Positions 26,480-34,723 of a stretch of 38,788 nucleotides of DNA are shown here, piece after piece; position 1 is the first letter of the stretch; the number at the start of each line of letters is the position of its first letter. The notes under the pieces are model-generated. The model had not been told where the DNA came from. It was given only the letters and a program-made list of their open reading frames with translations, and did not search any database. The stretch spans positions 1 to 38,788 of the forward strand of contig JABJAL010000074.1 in the NCBI GenBank assembly GCA_018669005.1. The letters run 5' to 3'. The stretch comes from Nitrospinaceae bacterium. Its GTDB lineage: Bacteria > UBA8248. A program made the position numbers and the translations under genes.

Positions 26480-27709
26480 TCAGGGTAGATTAGCCAGATG
26501 AATAAGGGTGCTCCCTAGAACCTCGCAACTTCGGGTGACGTCCTCCCAGTTTGTGAGTTCATCTTCGGCGTGGCTTTTTCCGTTCACGCTCGGGGCGAAT
26601 ATCATAGCCGTGGGGCATAGGTCTGCCGCATAGCGTGCATCATGTCCGGCGGCGCTCCAGAGGCGCATGTGGGTATATCCCAACTTTTCGCAGGCGTTCT
26701 CTATGGCTTCGGTGACGCTTTCATCGAATGCGATAGGTGTTGAGCTTCCCAGATCTTTGACTTCAAGTTCAAGGCCTTCTTGTTTAGCGGCGGACTCGGC
26801 CGCTTCCAAGACCGCATCATATGTCCGCTTGAGTATCGATTCATCTTGATGGCGAAAATCGACCGAGAATATCACCCGCTCGGGGATGACGTTGATCGCG
26901 TTTGGAGAAACGTTTATTTCGCCCACCGTCGTCACCAGATCGGGATCTATTTTCGAGGGAATATCCCTGATGGCTGTGATCGTTCTTGCCGCACCGACGA
27001 GAGCGTCTTTTCTCATGTGCATCGGGGTGGGGCCCGCATGATCACGGACACCTTTCATTGTGATGCGCAGCCAGGTGAGGCCGCGTATGCCTTCGACGAT
27101 ACCTATTTGAGTGCCTTCTGTGATGAGGGCAGGGCCCTGTTCGACATGGAGTTCCAGGTAGCCGCCAAATGGCCTTGGGCGGCAAGGAATCTCTCCTCGG
27201 TAGCTTATTCTTTCCAACTCATCGACAAACCGCTTTCCGTTTGAGTCCCTGACCTCGTAGGCGAAATCCCGCTTAAAAGCGCCGGCGAAAACACCGCTGC
27301 CGAGCATGGAGGGTGGAAATCGTGGGCCCTCCTCGTTCGTCCAGTTCACAATCTCAATAGGGCGCCTGGTGGCGAGGTCCTGCTCGTTCATGCTTCTGAT
27401 AATTTCCAAGGCTGCCAGCACCCCGAGCGAGCCGTCGAAACGGCCTCCGTTAGGTACTGAATCGAGATGGCTTCCCGCCATGAGAGGCGGGGCGTCTTTG
27501 TCCTCACCTTCCCGCCGGGCGAACATGTTTCCCATCTCATCAATATTGATGGAAAGATCTGCTTCTCTTGCCCACCTGGAAAAAAGGTCTCTCGCCTCTC
27601 GGTCCTCGTCGCTCAAGGTGAGCCGATTGACGCCACCTCCCGGTGTGGCTCCGATTTTTGCCATTTCTTCCATCGATCTTTGAAGGCGCTTGCCGTTGAT
27701 CTTCAACAT
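26480..27709 (-). CDS. M20-family N-carbamoyl amino acid hydrolase/allantoate amidohydrolase
   Basis: 409-residue dinuclear metal amidohydrolase of the HyuC/AllC/beta-ureidopropionase group. Metal ligands are visible: His81 in GSHLDSV, Asp92 in GGRFDGSLG, Glu126/Glu127 in TNEEGPRF, His188 in LELHVEQGP, and a His in AGHDARYAADLCP near the C-terminus. The dimerisation domain lies in the middle (about 210-325). These enzymes release CO2 and ammonia from a carbamoyl or ureido group. It is first in a three-gene minus-strand operon with the deacetylase-fold hydrolase and the ICMT-like gene, suggesting consecutive steps of ring opening and decarbamoylation. ATG at 27709 with AAAGG upstream. Confidence 0.9.
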   Translation of the reverse strand: MLKINGKRLQRSMEEMAKIGATPGGGVNRLTLSDEDREARDLFSRWAREADLSINIDEMGNMFARREGEDKDAPPLMAGSHLDSVPNGGRFDGSLGVLAALEIIRSMNEQDLATRRPIEIVNWTNEEGPRFPPSMLGSGVFAGAFKRDFAYEVRDSNGKRFVDELERISYRGEIPCRPRPFGGYLELHVEQGPALITEGTQIGIVEGIRGLTWLRITMKGVRDHAGPTPMHMRKDALVGAARTITAIRDIPSKIDPDLVTTVGEINVSPNAINVIPERVIFSVDFRHQDESILKRTYDAVLEAAESAAKQEGLELEVKDLGSSTPIAFDESVTEAIENACEKLGYTHMRLWSAAGHDARYAADLCPTAMIFAPSVNGKSHAEDELTNWEDVTRSCEVLGSTLIHLANLP

Positions 27710-27764
27710 GAAAACCTTTGAATGTGTTTTAAGCTTTTTATGCGATGAATAGATGGGATGATTG

Positions 27765-30700
27765 TTACTTTAATGGTCGCTTTTCGTCCACTCCTGACAT
27801 GATTTTTCTGTAAATTTCTCTCACTTGATGTGTGTGTTTTTCATAATCCGATAGTAGTTTTGCGCGGCTGCTCCCGTCCTCGTCGTCCTCGTATCCTATG
27901 CGCCGAGCGAGAATTTCCATCTCCTCGGGGGATTTGGGAAGTGTGTGGAGCGATTGTGCATTTGCGATGCGCAGCCTGTTCTCCACGAGACGAAGAAATT
28001 GGTAGGACTCTGAGAGGGTGTTCTTTTCTGTTTCCGAAAGGAGACCGGCTTCATAGAAAGCCTGAATGGCACCAAATGAATCCGGGCGGCGAAGGGAGGG
28101 GTTGTCTTGGCCCTGAGTGATTTGGAGAAATTGAACGATGAAATCGATGTCGGCAATTCCTCCCATGCCAAGCTTGATGTCGACATTCCCCTCCGATTCG
28201 CGCGCCAGCTCACGCTCCATGCGGTGGCGCATATGGTCTACCTCGCCGGCGAAATCCTCTGGAAGGGGGCTTTCGTAAACGAATTTCGTTGAAAGCGCCA
28301 TGAATTGTTCCCCGATATCTTTGGAGCCCGCGATATGGCGAGCTCGGCAAAGCGCTTGTTTTTCCCAACTCTCGGCGCGACCGTCGAAATAGGTTTTGAA
28401 TTGTTCGATAGGTACGATGAGTCCGCCTTTTTGGCCCTCCGGGCGGAGCCGTAAATCGATTTCATAGGCGCGGTCTCCGGCCTCGGGAGCTGTGAGGCCG
28501 TCCCTCAGGGTGGTAGCTATTCTTAGATAATAATCGTGGGGTGAAAGGGTGCCTCGTGATGTTTTTTTCTCCTGCCCCTTGTTGGAGGGGTTCTCCGAGG
28601 TGGTGCCTGAGGCGCCGCTGTAGGCAAAAATCAGGTCCAGGTCGGAGCCGAAATTCATTTCGCAGCTACCAAGTTTACCTAGTCCAATTATCGCGAACCC
28701 GGTTGTTTCTTTGTCCGCTCCAGGCTTGTCATGGAGCGCGCGCATTTCCTCCTCGGCGATTGAGAGCCCAATTTTTACTACCACATCCGCTAGATTCGTC
28801 AGATCGGTTAGCGTCTCGATAATGTCCGATTCCCCTAGAATGCTTCGCATGCCGATAATGAATTCCTCACCTCGCTTTGCGGATGCGAGTGCGCCAAAAC
28901 GTTTTGCCATCGAGGATATGTTCTGTGTGGCCAAATGAATGTCCGAATGAAGCGATTCACGGTTTTTCGATTCAGTTAAAACGCCAGCCTGAATAATGGT
29001 GTCGAAAACTGCGGGTTGCTGAATTAAGATGTCGGACAAATAGTCGCTTGAGCCGAAAAGCTTTAGTAGCGCTTCGAACATGCGGTCGGATTCACCCAGG
29101 AGGGTAAAGACAGCCTCTCTCCCTCCGCCTTTTTCAACAAAGCGGCACAAATTGGCCACCGCCTTGTCTGGGTCGGGAAGAGCCAGCGTGAGGTAGAGGA
29201 TGCGGGGAAGCAGTTCATCGAAAGAGCGCTTTGCCCGTGCGCTGATATGCTGAAAGGGCTCGCCGTTCCGAAGTAGTCTGAGGCGTCCGCTAGCCGAATC
29301 AGGGTCCGCGAAATTGTATGGCGCCAGATCCGAGGGAGATAGTGAATCTTCCAGGGTTTCGGCGCTTGCTGGCGCGGCAGGTGTCGGTTTTTTGGGTTCT
29401 GTTTTTTGTTGAGAGTCTTCGCGTCGAAATAGATTTTCAAAAACTTTGCCGACATGGTCTTGGTGTTTTCTTAGTTCTTCCTCGAACGCATTTTTTTCGC
29501 TTTCGTGGCCGTCAACCCGAAATCCCATTTTTCGGGCTAAAACGGTTAGGCCATGCGCATCGGCGGGTAGCTCGTGGGTTTGCAAGCCGTGAATTATCTG
29601 AACGCGGTGCTCAATGTCTCGGAGAAAAATATATGCCATGGCCAGCCCCTCGCAATCATCGATGGGCAGCAATCCGAGTTGCTTGATGACGGAAAGAGCG
29701 TGGAGTGAATTCGCCTCCCGGAGGAGGCTCTCCTTTCCCCCGTATATCAACTGGAAAGATTGAATGATGAATTCGATTTCGCGGATGCCGCCCTCGCCAA
29801 GCTTAATGTTCAGGTGCTCTCGTCCGCTCTCGGCCAGTTTGCTGTTGATCCTGTCCTTGATCCTGGCGATTTCATCGAGAGCGCTCACGTCCATAGTTTG
29901 CCTGTAAATAAATGGACGAATCATTTGATGGAAGGCCTGACCCAATTGCTCAGAGCCCGCGCAAAGACGTGCCTTGATCATGGCCTGCCTCTCCCATGTT
30001 TCTCCCCACGATTCGTAGTAGACCTCGCAGCTTCGAAGGGAATAGGACAGGGCACCCTGGGCGCCTTCAGGTCTCAGGCGCATATCGACTCTGAATATGT
30101 GTCCTTCCTCGGTATTCTCGGCCATCAATTGAATGACTCTCTGCGCAAGGCGAACACTGAAGTCATGATTGCTTATCTGGCCTTTTCTTTTCCCTGTATA
30201 CGGATCGCGGACACCGGTCGTGCCTCCTTCATCCGATGAGTAAATGAAAAGCAGGTCTATGTCCGAGCTAAAGTTGAGTTCCTGTCCCCCAAGTTTCCCC
30301 ATTCCGATCACAGCGAATTCGCAGGCAAGACGCCCACCGTCAGGTGCGCGCCAGCGGGGTTTCCCGTAGAGGGTGTGGAGCTCGCCCTGGGATATACGTA
30401 GGGCGGCCTCCAGCGTAATGTCCGCAAGATTTGAAAGAGCCTGCGTTGTTTCCGCCATCGAGGCCCACCTAAGAAGATCGCGCACACCGATGCGGAGGTA
30501 TTCACGCTGGCGAAATTTTCGCATCGCGTTGGCCGGGCCGTTGGGTTCATCCTCGGCGGCTCGGACCCAGCGCCAAAGCTCTGAGAACATCTTCTGTTTC
30601 GTTCTCTCTCCGCGCAGCGTGGAAGGCCGGAGAATCCAGTCCAAAAATTCCGGGTGGCGCAGTAGGGTGTCGGAGAGAAACTGACTTCCCCCCGCAAGGG

Positions 30701-31034
30701 TCAATACGACGGCACGTCGCTCACCTGAGCGCCGGAGGGTGTTGAGTAACGCGTCGGGATTTTCCCTCGATTCAAGTATGCGCTCAAGATTGGTCAGCGC
30801 TTGCTCGGGTTCGAATGTTTCGCCAATCGATTCGAGGAATTGGAGTAAAAACTTCGTGTCATCTCTGGGGAAGGACGGGTGAAGGGCCAGCGTTTGAAGG
30901 CCTCTGGCGGCGCGCTCTTGATTGTTGAAGCCAATGGATGTGAGTAGCTCGGCTGTGGCGCGTGAGGGCATGCCACCCGAGAGAAGGCGTTCGATTTGAT
31001 CGAAACCGGGGTGATCTTGAATCGGGGTACTCAC
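27765..31034 (-). CDS. glnE: Bifunctional glutamine synthetase adenylyltransferase/adenylyl-removing enzyme
   Basis: Attaches AMP to, and removes it from, glutamine synthetase in response to nitrogen status via PII. At 1089 residues it is slightly longer than E. coli GlnE (about 946) and holds both nucleotidyltransferase halves. The N-terminal half has GMGKLGGQELN with SSDIDLLF (244-263). The C-terminal half has GLGKLGSCEMN with GSDLDLIF near residues 790-805. A Ser/Pro-rich linker with AAPASAE (about 550-570) separates the halves. Start is GTG at 31034 with GGGAG 9 bases upstream. The MFS gene ends 30 bases before it on the same strand. Its presence fits the many nitrogen-releasing hydrolases nearby. 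Confidence 0.93.
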   Translation of the reverse strand: MSTPIQDHPGFDQIERLLSGGMPSRATAELLTSIGFNNQERAARGLQTLALHPSFPRDDTKFLLQFLESIGETFEPEQALTNLERILESRENPDALLNTLRRSGERRAVVLTLAGGSQFLSDTLLRHPEFLDWILRPSTLRGERTKQKMFSELWRWVRAAEDEPNGPANAMRKFRQREYLRIGVRDLLRWASMAETTQALSNLADITLEAALRISQGELHTLYGKPRWRAPDGGRLACEFAVIGMGKLGGQELNFSSDIDLLFIYSSDEGGTTGVRDPYTGKRKGQISNHDFSVRLAQRVIQLMAENTEEGHIFRVDMRLRPEGAQGALSYSLRSCEVYYESWGETWERQAMIKARLCAGSEQLGQAFHQMIRPFIYRQTMDVSALDEIARIKDRINSKLAESGREHLNIKLGEGGIREIEFIIQSFQLIYGGKESLLREANSLHALSVIKQLGLLPIDDCEGLAMAYIFLRDIEHRVQIIHGLQTHELPADAHGLTVLARKMGFRVDGHESEKNAFEEELRKHQDHVGKVFENLFRREDSQQKTEPKKPTPAAPASAETLEDSLSPSDLAPYNFADPDSASGRLRLLRNGEPFQHISARAKRSFDELLPRILYLTLALPDPDKAVANLCRFVEKGGGREAVFTLLGESDRMFEALLKLFGSSDYLSDILIQQPAVFDTIIQAGVLTESKNRESLHSDIHLATQNISSMAKRFGALASAKRGEEFIIGMRSILGESDIIETLTDLTNLADVVVKIGLSIAEEEMRALHDKPGADKETTGFAIIGLGKLGSCEMNFGSDLDLIFAYSGASGTTSENPSNKGQEKKTSRGTLSPHDYYLRIATTLRDGLTAPEAGDRAYEIDLRLRPEGQKGGLIVPIEQFKTYFDGRAESWEKQALCRARHIAGSKDIGEQFMALSTKFVYESPLPEDFAGEVDHMRHRMERELARESEGNVDIKLGMGGIADIDFIVQFLQITQGQDNPSLRRPDSFGAIQAFYEAGLLSETEKNTLSESYQFLRLVENRLRIANAQSLHTLPKSPEEMEILARRIGYEDDEDGSSRAKLLSDYEKHTHQVREIYRKIMSGVDEKRPLK

Positions 31035-31064
31035 AAGCGCGTGCTCCCGGTGGCATAGAGGGGT

Positions 31065-32279
31065 CTAAGCGGAGGACTCTCCCTCGATGGCAGCAGTGGT
31101 ATCTTCCCCCACTTTTTGAGTGAATTGCGGGAGAAAAGCAAAGAGCGGAAGAATGGCCAGCGTCAGACTTCCAAAAAACCATATTGCCATGTCTACGCCA
31201 TAGATGTCCGACAACATGCCTGCGATAAGAGGACCCACTCCTGAAAAACACTGGTTAGTTGTGAAGAGCAGGCCCACGGTACTCCCCTTTAGGTGTGGGG
31301 GTGCCACGTCAAGGGCATGTGCGAAAATCACGGGCCGCAATGAGCGTAGAAATATTCCGATAGTTATCAGAGGAATGAGTACATACGGCCCCGCTGCCAG
31401 GCTGGGGATGGCCAGCATGGATACGCCGCCAATAATGAGGCCGGATATGAGAACGAATTTGCGTGAAATCCTGTCCGAAACATAGCCTACGAACGTTTCG
31501 GGGATGATGGCGGACGCTGCGTACAGACTCAGGCAGATGCCCACCCACTCTGGGCTGGCCGCGTACTTGGATACCAATAGGATAGGCAGGAAAGTGATGA
31601 GGCCGTGGTGTCCCACCGTGAGAGAGCCCGCGATGAGAGCAGTTGCGCCGAGGAGGGGATTCGTAAAAAGGGGCTGGATAAAACTTGTGGAAGTTGAAGC
31701 AGTTTCCTTCGATTTCGATTTGTTCAGGTTGAATGGCGAGAGAAAAATGGCGAGTAAGAACGCGGCGAGTAGAACCGGGAGCATGTTAACGGCAAATGTT
31801 CCGCGCCATGACATCGAAAGAAGAATATACCCAGCCGCTAGGGGAGCAAGAGTTTGTCCGATATTGGCGCCCGTGCCATGAAAACCCAGGGCGAATCCTC
31901 GTCTATCAGAAAACAAATTGCCGAGAAGGCCCATTGAGGGGGGATGCCATAAGTGTGATATCAGGCCGCTAAGCCAAAAGAGTGGGAGAAGGGTAAGGAA
32001 TCCCGTCGTCAGACTCATTGCGCCATAAACTATCGCAATCCCTGCTAGGGAGACGACAAGTAACCATTTGCCGCCCCCAAGGCGATCTGTCACGTAGCCG
32101 GTACCTGCGCTCGACAGGGCGCTGAAGACGGAGCGTCCGGCGAACAAGAGCCCAACCTGGGTGAGAGAGATGTTCAGATCGGCTACTAAAAAGGGCAATA
32201 CAGGTCCCATGACCCCCAAATACCAGTGCTCGGCTGAATGGCCAATCGTCAGGAGGGCAAGAGTAAGTTTGCGATTCAA
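31065..32279 (-). CDS. MFS permease, fosmidomycin-resistance-like
   Basis: 404-residue major facilitator protein with 12 hydrophobic segments. The segment-1 GHSAEHW, the loop SDRRGFALGFHG and the WHPPSMGLLG in helix 4 resemble the Fsr (fosmidomycin resistance) branch. The loop 2-3 motif TDRLGG fits MFS motif A. A central loop rich in Lys, Ser and Thr (about 180-200) separates the halves. Start is TTG at 32279 with GGAG 7 bases upstream. It is divergent from the FadR-type regulator gene and upstream of glnE. Export of an organic acid or drug is possible; I cannot assign the substrate. Confidence 0.82.
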   Translation of the reverse strand: MNRKLTLALLTIGHSAEHWYLGVMGPVLPFLVADLNISLTQVGLLFAGRSVFSALSSAGTGYVTDRLGGGKWLLVVSLAGIAIVYGAMSLTTGFLTLLPLFWLSGLISHLWHPPSMGLLGNLFSDRRGFALGFHGTGANIGQTLAPLAAGYILLSMSWRGTFAVNMLPVLLAAFLLAIFLSPFNLNKSKSKETASTSTSFIQPLFTNPLLGATALIAGSLTVGHHGLITFLPILLVSKYAASPEWVGICLSLYAASAIIPETFVGYVSDRISRKFVLISGLIIGGVSMLAIPSLAAGPYVLIPLITIGIFLRSLRPVIFAHALDVAPPHLKGSTVGLLFTTNQCFSGVGPLIAGMLSDIYGVDMAIWFFGSLTLAILPLFAFLPQFTQKVGEDTTAAIEGESSA

Positions 32280-32558
32280 GGAAGAGCTCCAATAAAAATA
32301 TTTTATTTTCTTTCGATTGCGATTATAACATGGAGAGCAATAGGGGCGGAAGTGACATAATTTATGGCATATATGTTATTTTGTAACAATTGGATACATG
32401 GATAATATGAAGTAAATTATATCTTTCATGGCATTTGAGAATAAATGGTGTTTTTTGGTGAATATAGTTGACTGAACCTTGTGTGGTTGTTAAATTTACC
32501 CAACTGGTAGGATGACTCCATATCTTGATAACCGGATAAGTGCTCTCGCCTCGGAGAT
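32280..32558. promoter_or_regulatory. Divergent regulatory region between MFS gene and FadR-type regulator
   Basis: AT-rich stretch of 279 bases. It contains two near-identical words, TTTATGGCAT (32361) and TTTCATGGCAT (32424), and an AT-rich run with TTTGTAACAATTGG between them. These could be operator elements for the adjacent GntR/FadR regulator, but I find no clear inverted repeat of the FadR type. Promoters for both flanking genes must lie here. Confidence 0.35.
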
Positions 32559-33305
32559 GTGTACTTGGCAATTCAGCCCCAACTTCAGGCTGTTCGCAGA
32601 ATTAGGGTTTATGAGGAAATCGTATCTCAGATTACCTCGCTGATTCTCAATGGAGAACTCAAGCTTGGCGACAAGTTGCCCTCCGAGCGAGAACTCGGTG
32701 AGCGTTTCGGTGTGGGGCGAAATTCGGTTCGCGAGGCAACTCGCGCCCTGGAGTCGGCAAATCTCGTTGAAACACGCCAGGGGGAAGGCACTTTTATAGT
32801 TGCCACCCCTGAGTCTCTGGTTCCAGTGCTCTCAGCTCGAATTTCGGGGGAAGATAGCGGCATCCATCTTCTTTTCGAGGCGCGCCGGGTACTTGAGCCC
32901 CAGATTGCCGCTCTTGCTGCCGAACGGGCTAATGAAGATGAGCTCAAGGCGCTCGATTTGATTCTTACTCGCCAGCGCAAGGAAGTTGAATCTGGCGCCA
33001 GCGGCATCGAGGAGGACACGCAGTTTCACATGGCTCTGGCCAAGGCCGCTAAAAATGAATTTCTTGAATCGCTAGTGCGAACATTGCTCTCCTCGCTTCG
33101 TGATCTTCGAGAACGCTCGGTTCGCGATATGAGTGGCCGGATACGTTCTTTAGAGACGCATTTGAAAATTTTTAATGCCATCAAGGCTAAGAATGAAAAT
33201 GACGCCGTCACCTCGATGATTAGCCATCTCATCGAAATTGAGGGCGGAGAAGTCGGCGCCCAGGATTCATTAGAGGAGGATGAAGAATTTCCCCCAGAAT
33301 CCTAA
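32559..33305 (+). CDS. GntR/FadR-family transcription regulator (FCD ligand domain)
   Basis: 248-residue regulator. Residues 15-82 form the GntR winged helix with the signature LPSERELGERFGVGRNSVREA; residues 100-225 form the FCD all-helical sensor. Metal/ligand positions of FCD domains are present: Asp153 and His157 in DTQFH, His201 in ETHLKIF and His223 in ISHL. FCD regulators usually sense small carboxylic acids (glycolate, lactate, pyruvate). It lies 216 bases before the 2-oxoacid:ferredoxin oxidoreductase operon on the same strand, its likely target, and is divergent from the MFS gene. GTG at 32559 is 2 bases from a GGAG; TTG at 32565, 8 bases from that GGAG, is an equally good start. 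The tail is acidic. Confidence 0.87.
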   Translation: MYLAIQPQLQAVRRIRVYEEIVSQITSLILNGELKLGDKLPSERELGERFGVGRNSVREATRALESANLVETRQGEGTFIVATPESLVPVLSARISGEDSGIHLLFEARRVLEPQIAALAAERANEDELKALDLILTRQRKEVESGASGIEEDTQFHMALAKAAKNEFLESLVRTLLSSLRDLRERSVRDMSGRIRSLETHLKIFNAIKAKNENDAVTSMISHLIEIEGGEVGAQDSLEEDEEFPPES

Positions 33306-33393
33306 GGCGGGGTGAATTAAAAGTTGGACATAGATGGATTTGTAGGCGTTTGAATTGCTCTTGGCCGAAAGGGGGGCCGGGCGTTTAGTTTTC

Positions 33394-33525
33394 ATGAACA
33401 TTTTTATAGGAGGAGGTTATCGGGGGAGAGAAAATATTCAGGATTTTTTTCGATCCATTCACTGGCAGTTTTTTGAAATCGTGAACATGGCGAATTCAAA
33501 TAGGGAAGGGAGGTACAAGTTGTGA
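33394..33525 (+). CDS. Possible 43-aa leader ORF upstream of the oxidoreductase operon
   Basis: ATG at 33394 opens 43 codons (MNIFIGGGYRGREN...) and stops at a TGA that shares bases with the GTG start of the next gene (GTGA overlap). That arrangement is typical of translational coupling. No good ribosome site precedes it, and the peptide resembles nothing I know. The intended ribosome site of the downstream gene, AGGGAGG, lies inside it. Confidence 0.2.
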   Translation: MNIFIGGGYRGRENIQDFFRSIHWQFFEIVNMANSNREGRYKL

Positions 33526-34709
33526 GTATTGTCTCATATGAAGTTATCTACCGAGGGATTTTTCAGCGGCTCCTCGCCAATAAGATTTCCAGGACGTTTG
33601 TCCTCGCCGCGGTGAAGGACAGCAAACAGGGAATTTCGTTTGGGCGCTACAGTGACTCGCCCGAGCGTAACGGCATACCCTGCAAGCTGTTCGGCTACAT
33701 CGCCGACACCAAAGAGGAGCTTGAGGAGATTGCGGCTCAGTACGAGCCCAAGCAGGTGGACGTATCCATCTGTGTGGACGACACCCTGACCAAGGGGATC
33801 GAGTCCTGGGGTTGGTATGGTCTCCAGCCGCTCAACGCGGTGACGAAGCCGGGCGGAACGCTCATCATCACGTCAAACAATTCTTCCGATGAGCTTGTTA
33901 AGCATATGCATCGGAGGGACACCCCCTTCAACCTGTCCATTATTAAAAGCGAGCCCAGCTTTGCGGGCCTGTTTGTTTACAAGGATGACGGGACCGACGC
34001 TCGCTGCCTCGGCACAGCCCTCAAGGCTTGCCCCGAGATTTGCTCGATGGCCTCGCTTGAGGCTGCCATCCGCGAGAACGTTGGTGGCGATGAGCATGTT
34101 GAGACCGCTCGCGCAAGCTACGAGGATGCACGCTCTGATGAGATTAAGGCGGGCGAGGGCAACACGGAAACTCCATTCACATTCGAGCTCCTGGGTTGGA
34201 AGGACATGCGCCTGGGCGTGGTGATTGACTCCGTTGGCGGCCACAACAAGTATGGCGACTCGGACGGTGGTTACGTGCCGGGCCGTAATGAGTACTTTAA
34301 AAAGTGGTCTACGCGCTCGATGCGCCCTGTGCTGAACTTTGACAAATGCACAAAATGCACCCTGTGCTGGGTTGCCTGCCCGGATTCGGTCTTCGACGTG
34401 ACGCCGGACGGATTTTTCGACCCGAACATGGAAGCGTGTTGCGGTTGCGGCGTCTGCGAGGCGATTTGCCCTGTTGCCGACTGCATCAACATGGTCAACG
34501 AAGTGGTGTTCGAGGAACGCGACAGCCAGTACATGATGTGGAAAGACGACAAGCCCGCATTCGAGAAATATGTGGCGAACGCCAGCTCGAAGGGCAAGGT
34601 TGAAAACCGGCATCCGATTACGGGCCTCGCCGGCGCTTTCTCAGGTCTCGGGCTCGAGAGCGGGCACAACGACTCTAACTTCAAGACCAAATCCCTCAAG
34701 GATCTCTAA
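33522..34709 (+). CDS. 2-oxoacid:ferredoxin oxidoreductase, fused gamma-delta subunit (predicted oxalate oxidoreductase)
   Basis: 395-residue subunit. The N-terminal half (about 1-190) is the gamma domain that bridges the other chains. The C-terminal part (about 268-330) is a two-cluster ferredoxin (delta) domain with C276-x2-C279-x2-C282-x3-C286 and C306-x2-C309-x2-C312-x3-C316. These ligands hold two [4Fe-4S] clusters carrying electrons from TPP chemistry to ferredoxin. A gamma-delta chain followed by alpha and beta gives a three-gene set like that I recall for Moorella oxalate oxidoreductase, though this chain is longer. GTG at 33522 follows AGGGAGG. First gene of the operon; alpha starts 14 bases later. 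The C-terminal 60 residues are outside known domains. Confidence 0.85.
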   Translation: MSIVSYEVIYRGIFQRLLANKISRTFVLAAVKDSKQGISFGRYSDSPERNGIPCKLFGYIADTKEELEEIAAQYEPKQVDVSICVDDTLTKGIESWGWYGLQPLNAVTKPGGTLIITSNNSSDELVKHMHRRDTPFNLSIIKSEPSFAGLFVYKDDGTDARCLGTALKACPEICSMASLEAAIRENVGGDEHVETARASYEDARSDEIKAGEGNTETPFTFELLGWKDMRLGVVIDSVGGHNKYGDSDGGYVPGRNEYFKKWSTRSMRPVLNFDKCTKCTLCWVACPDSVFDVTPDGFFDPNMEACCGCGVCEAICPVADCINMVNEVVFEERDSQYMMWKDDKPAFEKYVANASSKGKVENRHPITGLAGAFSGLGLESGHNDSNFKTKSLKDL

Positions 34710-34723
34710 TAGGAGTTGATAAG

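Noticed and set aside
32361-32434. Two TTTATGGCAT-like words as a defined FadR operator
   Set aside because: They are direct, not inverted, repeats in AT-rich DNA; two copies could be chance. Kept only as a remark in the regulatory region.
33360-33385. GGCC-rich hairpin (TTGGCC...GGCCGG) as a riboswitch or terminator upstream of the oxidoreductase operon
   Set aside because: The stem is short, has no T tract, and no known riboswitch core is visible around it.
33873-34613. Long open frame on the minus strand (about 246 codons) inside the oxidoreductase gamma-delta gene
   Set aside because: It is antisense to a gene with intact ferredoxin motifs, has no ribosome site and gives a His/Val/Ala-rich chain with no domain. 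High GC3 on the coding strand explains the lack of stops.
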